Positions 5,683 through 6,552 of a stretch of 6,552 bases of DNA are shown here, one piece after another. Where the stretch lies: positions 1 through 6,552 of the forward strand of contig JAMOMO010000408.1 of the NCBI GenBank assembly GCA_027067035.1. Reading direction: 5' to 3'. Position numbers and translations under genes: made by a program. Positions within the stretch are counted from its first letter, which is position 1. Each line of letters starts with the position of its first letter. The notes beneath the pieces were generated by a model. That model was not told where the DNA came from, did not search any database, and saw only the letters and a program-made list of their open reading frames with translations. The stretch comes from Desulfobulbaceae bacterium. GTDB lineage: Bacteria; Desulfobacterota; Desulfobulbia; Desulfobulbales; Desulfocapsaceae.

Positions 5683-6552
5683 ATGACTGGCAAAAGAAAG
5701 AGCATCAGCAGCGCCTTTCTTATCTCTTTTCTTACTGTTATTCTTCTCTCCCTCATCCTCCAGACCGGCTTCTGGGTCAAAAACATATACACAATCAACG
5801 CCATTCAGAAGGAACAGATAGAAAAAGAGTATCTCCAGTTCCATAAAAATGTCATCAAACATGAGGTCAATGAAGTCACCAGGAGCATTGACGAGATACG
5901 TGCCGAAGTCCGGCAGCGCCTGAAGGAGAGTCTGCGGAAACAGATCTCCATTGCCAAAAACATTGCCACGGAGATCTCCAGCAGAAGCACCGGAATACAG
6001 GACCGGGCCGCCATCCAGAATCTCATCCTTGCCGCAAGCATTCCCGTGCTTGAGATGGATGAGAAGAGACTCATCATCATCGGAACAACAGAGGGAAACA
6101 TTCTCTTTTTAAAAGATCATGGAACAGGTGACAAAGACACCCCTGCAGCCCGGACCGCATTCAGAAAAATTGCCGATACTTTCCGTAAAAGCGGTGAAGG
6201 ATACAGCTCCTGGCAGAATAACTGCAGCTTTAACGGAAGGCATGACAATACTGTCTTCATCGGTATTTTCGAACCCCTGCAACTGCTCATAGTCACAGGA
6301 TTCTACCTGGAAGACATGGAGAACACGGCAAAGAAACAGTCCCTCGAAATAATCAGCAGCGCCAGCTACGGACCGGATGGAGAAGGCTACCTCTTTGCTC
6401 TCCAGTACAACGGCCTCTATATCAGTCACCCCTCCGCCCAATATGTGGGCATGAACCTGATCAACCTCACTGACCCCAACGGCGTTGCCATAAACCGTAA
6501 AATCATCCAGACCTGCAAGGAAGGCGGCGGTTTTGTGGAATATGCCTGGGAT
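5683..6552 (+). CDS. Membrane-anchored Cache-domain sensor protein, N-terminal part (runs off the right edge)
   Basis: An open frame of 290 codons without a stop, so the 3' part is outside the window. Residues 1-8 are basic, residues 10-32 form a transmembrane helix, and residues 41-100 are charged and probably helical or coiled-coil, as in periplasmic sensor stalks. Residues about 110-210 look like a divergent first Cache-type module. Residues about 220-290 form a clearer one, with GPDGEGYLFALQYNGLYISH (230-249), then HP, VGMN, the NLTDPNG segment (261-267) and GGGFVEYAWD (281-290), matching the Cache_2-type ligand-binding signature. Such proteins usually continue into a second membrane helix and a HAMP/methyl-accepting, histidine kinase or GGDEF output domain. 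Which applies here cannot be told, nor can the ligand. The gene has its own promoter and a start-site dyad, and is probably independent of hemG. Confidence 0.88.
   Translation, partial: MTGKRKSISSAFLISFLTVILLSLILQTGFWVKNIYTINAIQKEQIEKEYLQFHKNVIKHEVNEVTRSIDEIRAEVRQRLKESLRKQISIAKNIATEISSRSTGIQDRAAIQNLILAASIPVLEMDEKRLIIIGTTEGNILFLKDHGTGDKDTPAARTAFRKIADTFRKSGEGYSSWQNNCSFNGRHDNTVFIGIFEPLQLLIVTGFYLEDMENTAKKQSLEIISSASYGPDGEGYLFALQYNGLYISHPSAQYVGMNLINLTDPNGVAINRKIIQTCKEGGGFVEYAWD

Overview
The window looks like a chromosomal housekeeping segment from a Gram-negative bacterium of intermediate GC content. The outer-membrane-type lipoprotein, HtpG, Pcm and the large periplasmic Cache sensor fit a member of the Desulfobacterota (Desulfobulbales-like). 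That placement is inferred from the overall character of the proteins and the gene mix, not from a database search. No transposase, phage gene, tRNA, rRNA, CRISPR array or toxin/defence system is visible.

Layout, left to right. Positions 1-192 hold no gene but carry a good minus-strand sigma70-type promoter that should drive a gene lying off the left edge. Positions 193-1917 are a compact three-gene minus-strand operon, transcribed in the order BamE-like lipoprotein, pcm (protein-L-isoaspartate methyltransferase), YqaA/DedA-type membrane protein. Both junctions overlap. Upstream on the same strand is htpG (Hsp90 chaperone, 2020-3888). Between htpG and the lipoprotein lies a 14-bp inverted repeat followed by a U-run, which also overlaps the -10 box of a predicted promoter for the three-gene operon. 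Positions 3889-4052 are a divergent control region with back-to-back -35 boxes inside a dyad, serving htpG to the left and a FAD-dependent protoporphyrinogen oxidase (hemG, HemY-type, 4053-5447) to the right. After a 235-nt gap with its own promoter and a dyad at the predicted transcription start, a membrane-anchored Cache-domain sensor begins at 5683 and runs off the right edge, so its output domain is unseen.

Functionally, the minus-strand block joins protein folding (HtpG), protein repair (Pcm) and envelope functions (lipoprotein, DedA-like protein), which suggests a maintenance or stress cluster. The heme gene and the sensor are probably separate transcription units. I found no convincing new multi-gene system. 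The most interesting material is regulatory: the terminator/promoter overlap at 1932-2007, the shared -35 dyad at 3996-4018, and the start-site dyad at 5602-5620. All promoter, terminator and operator calls come from reading the sequence by eye and have no experimental support.
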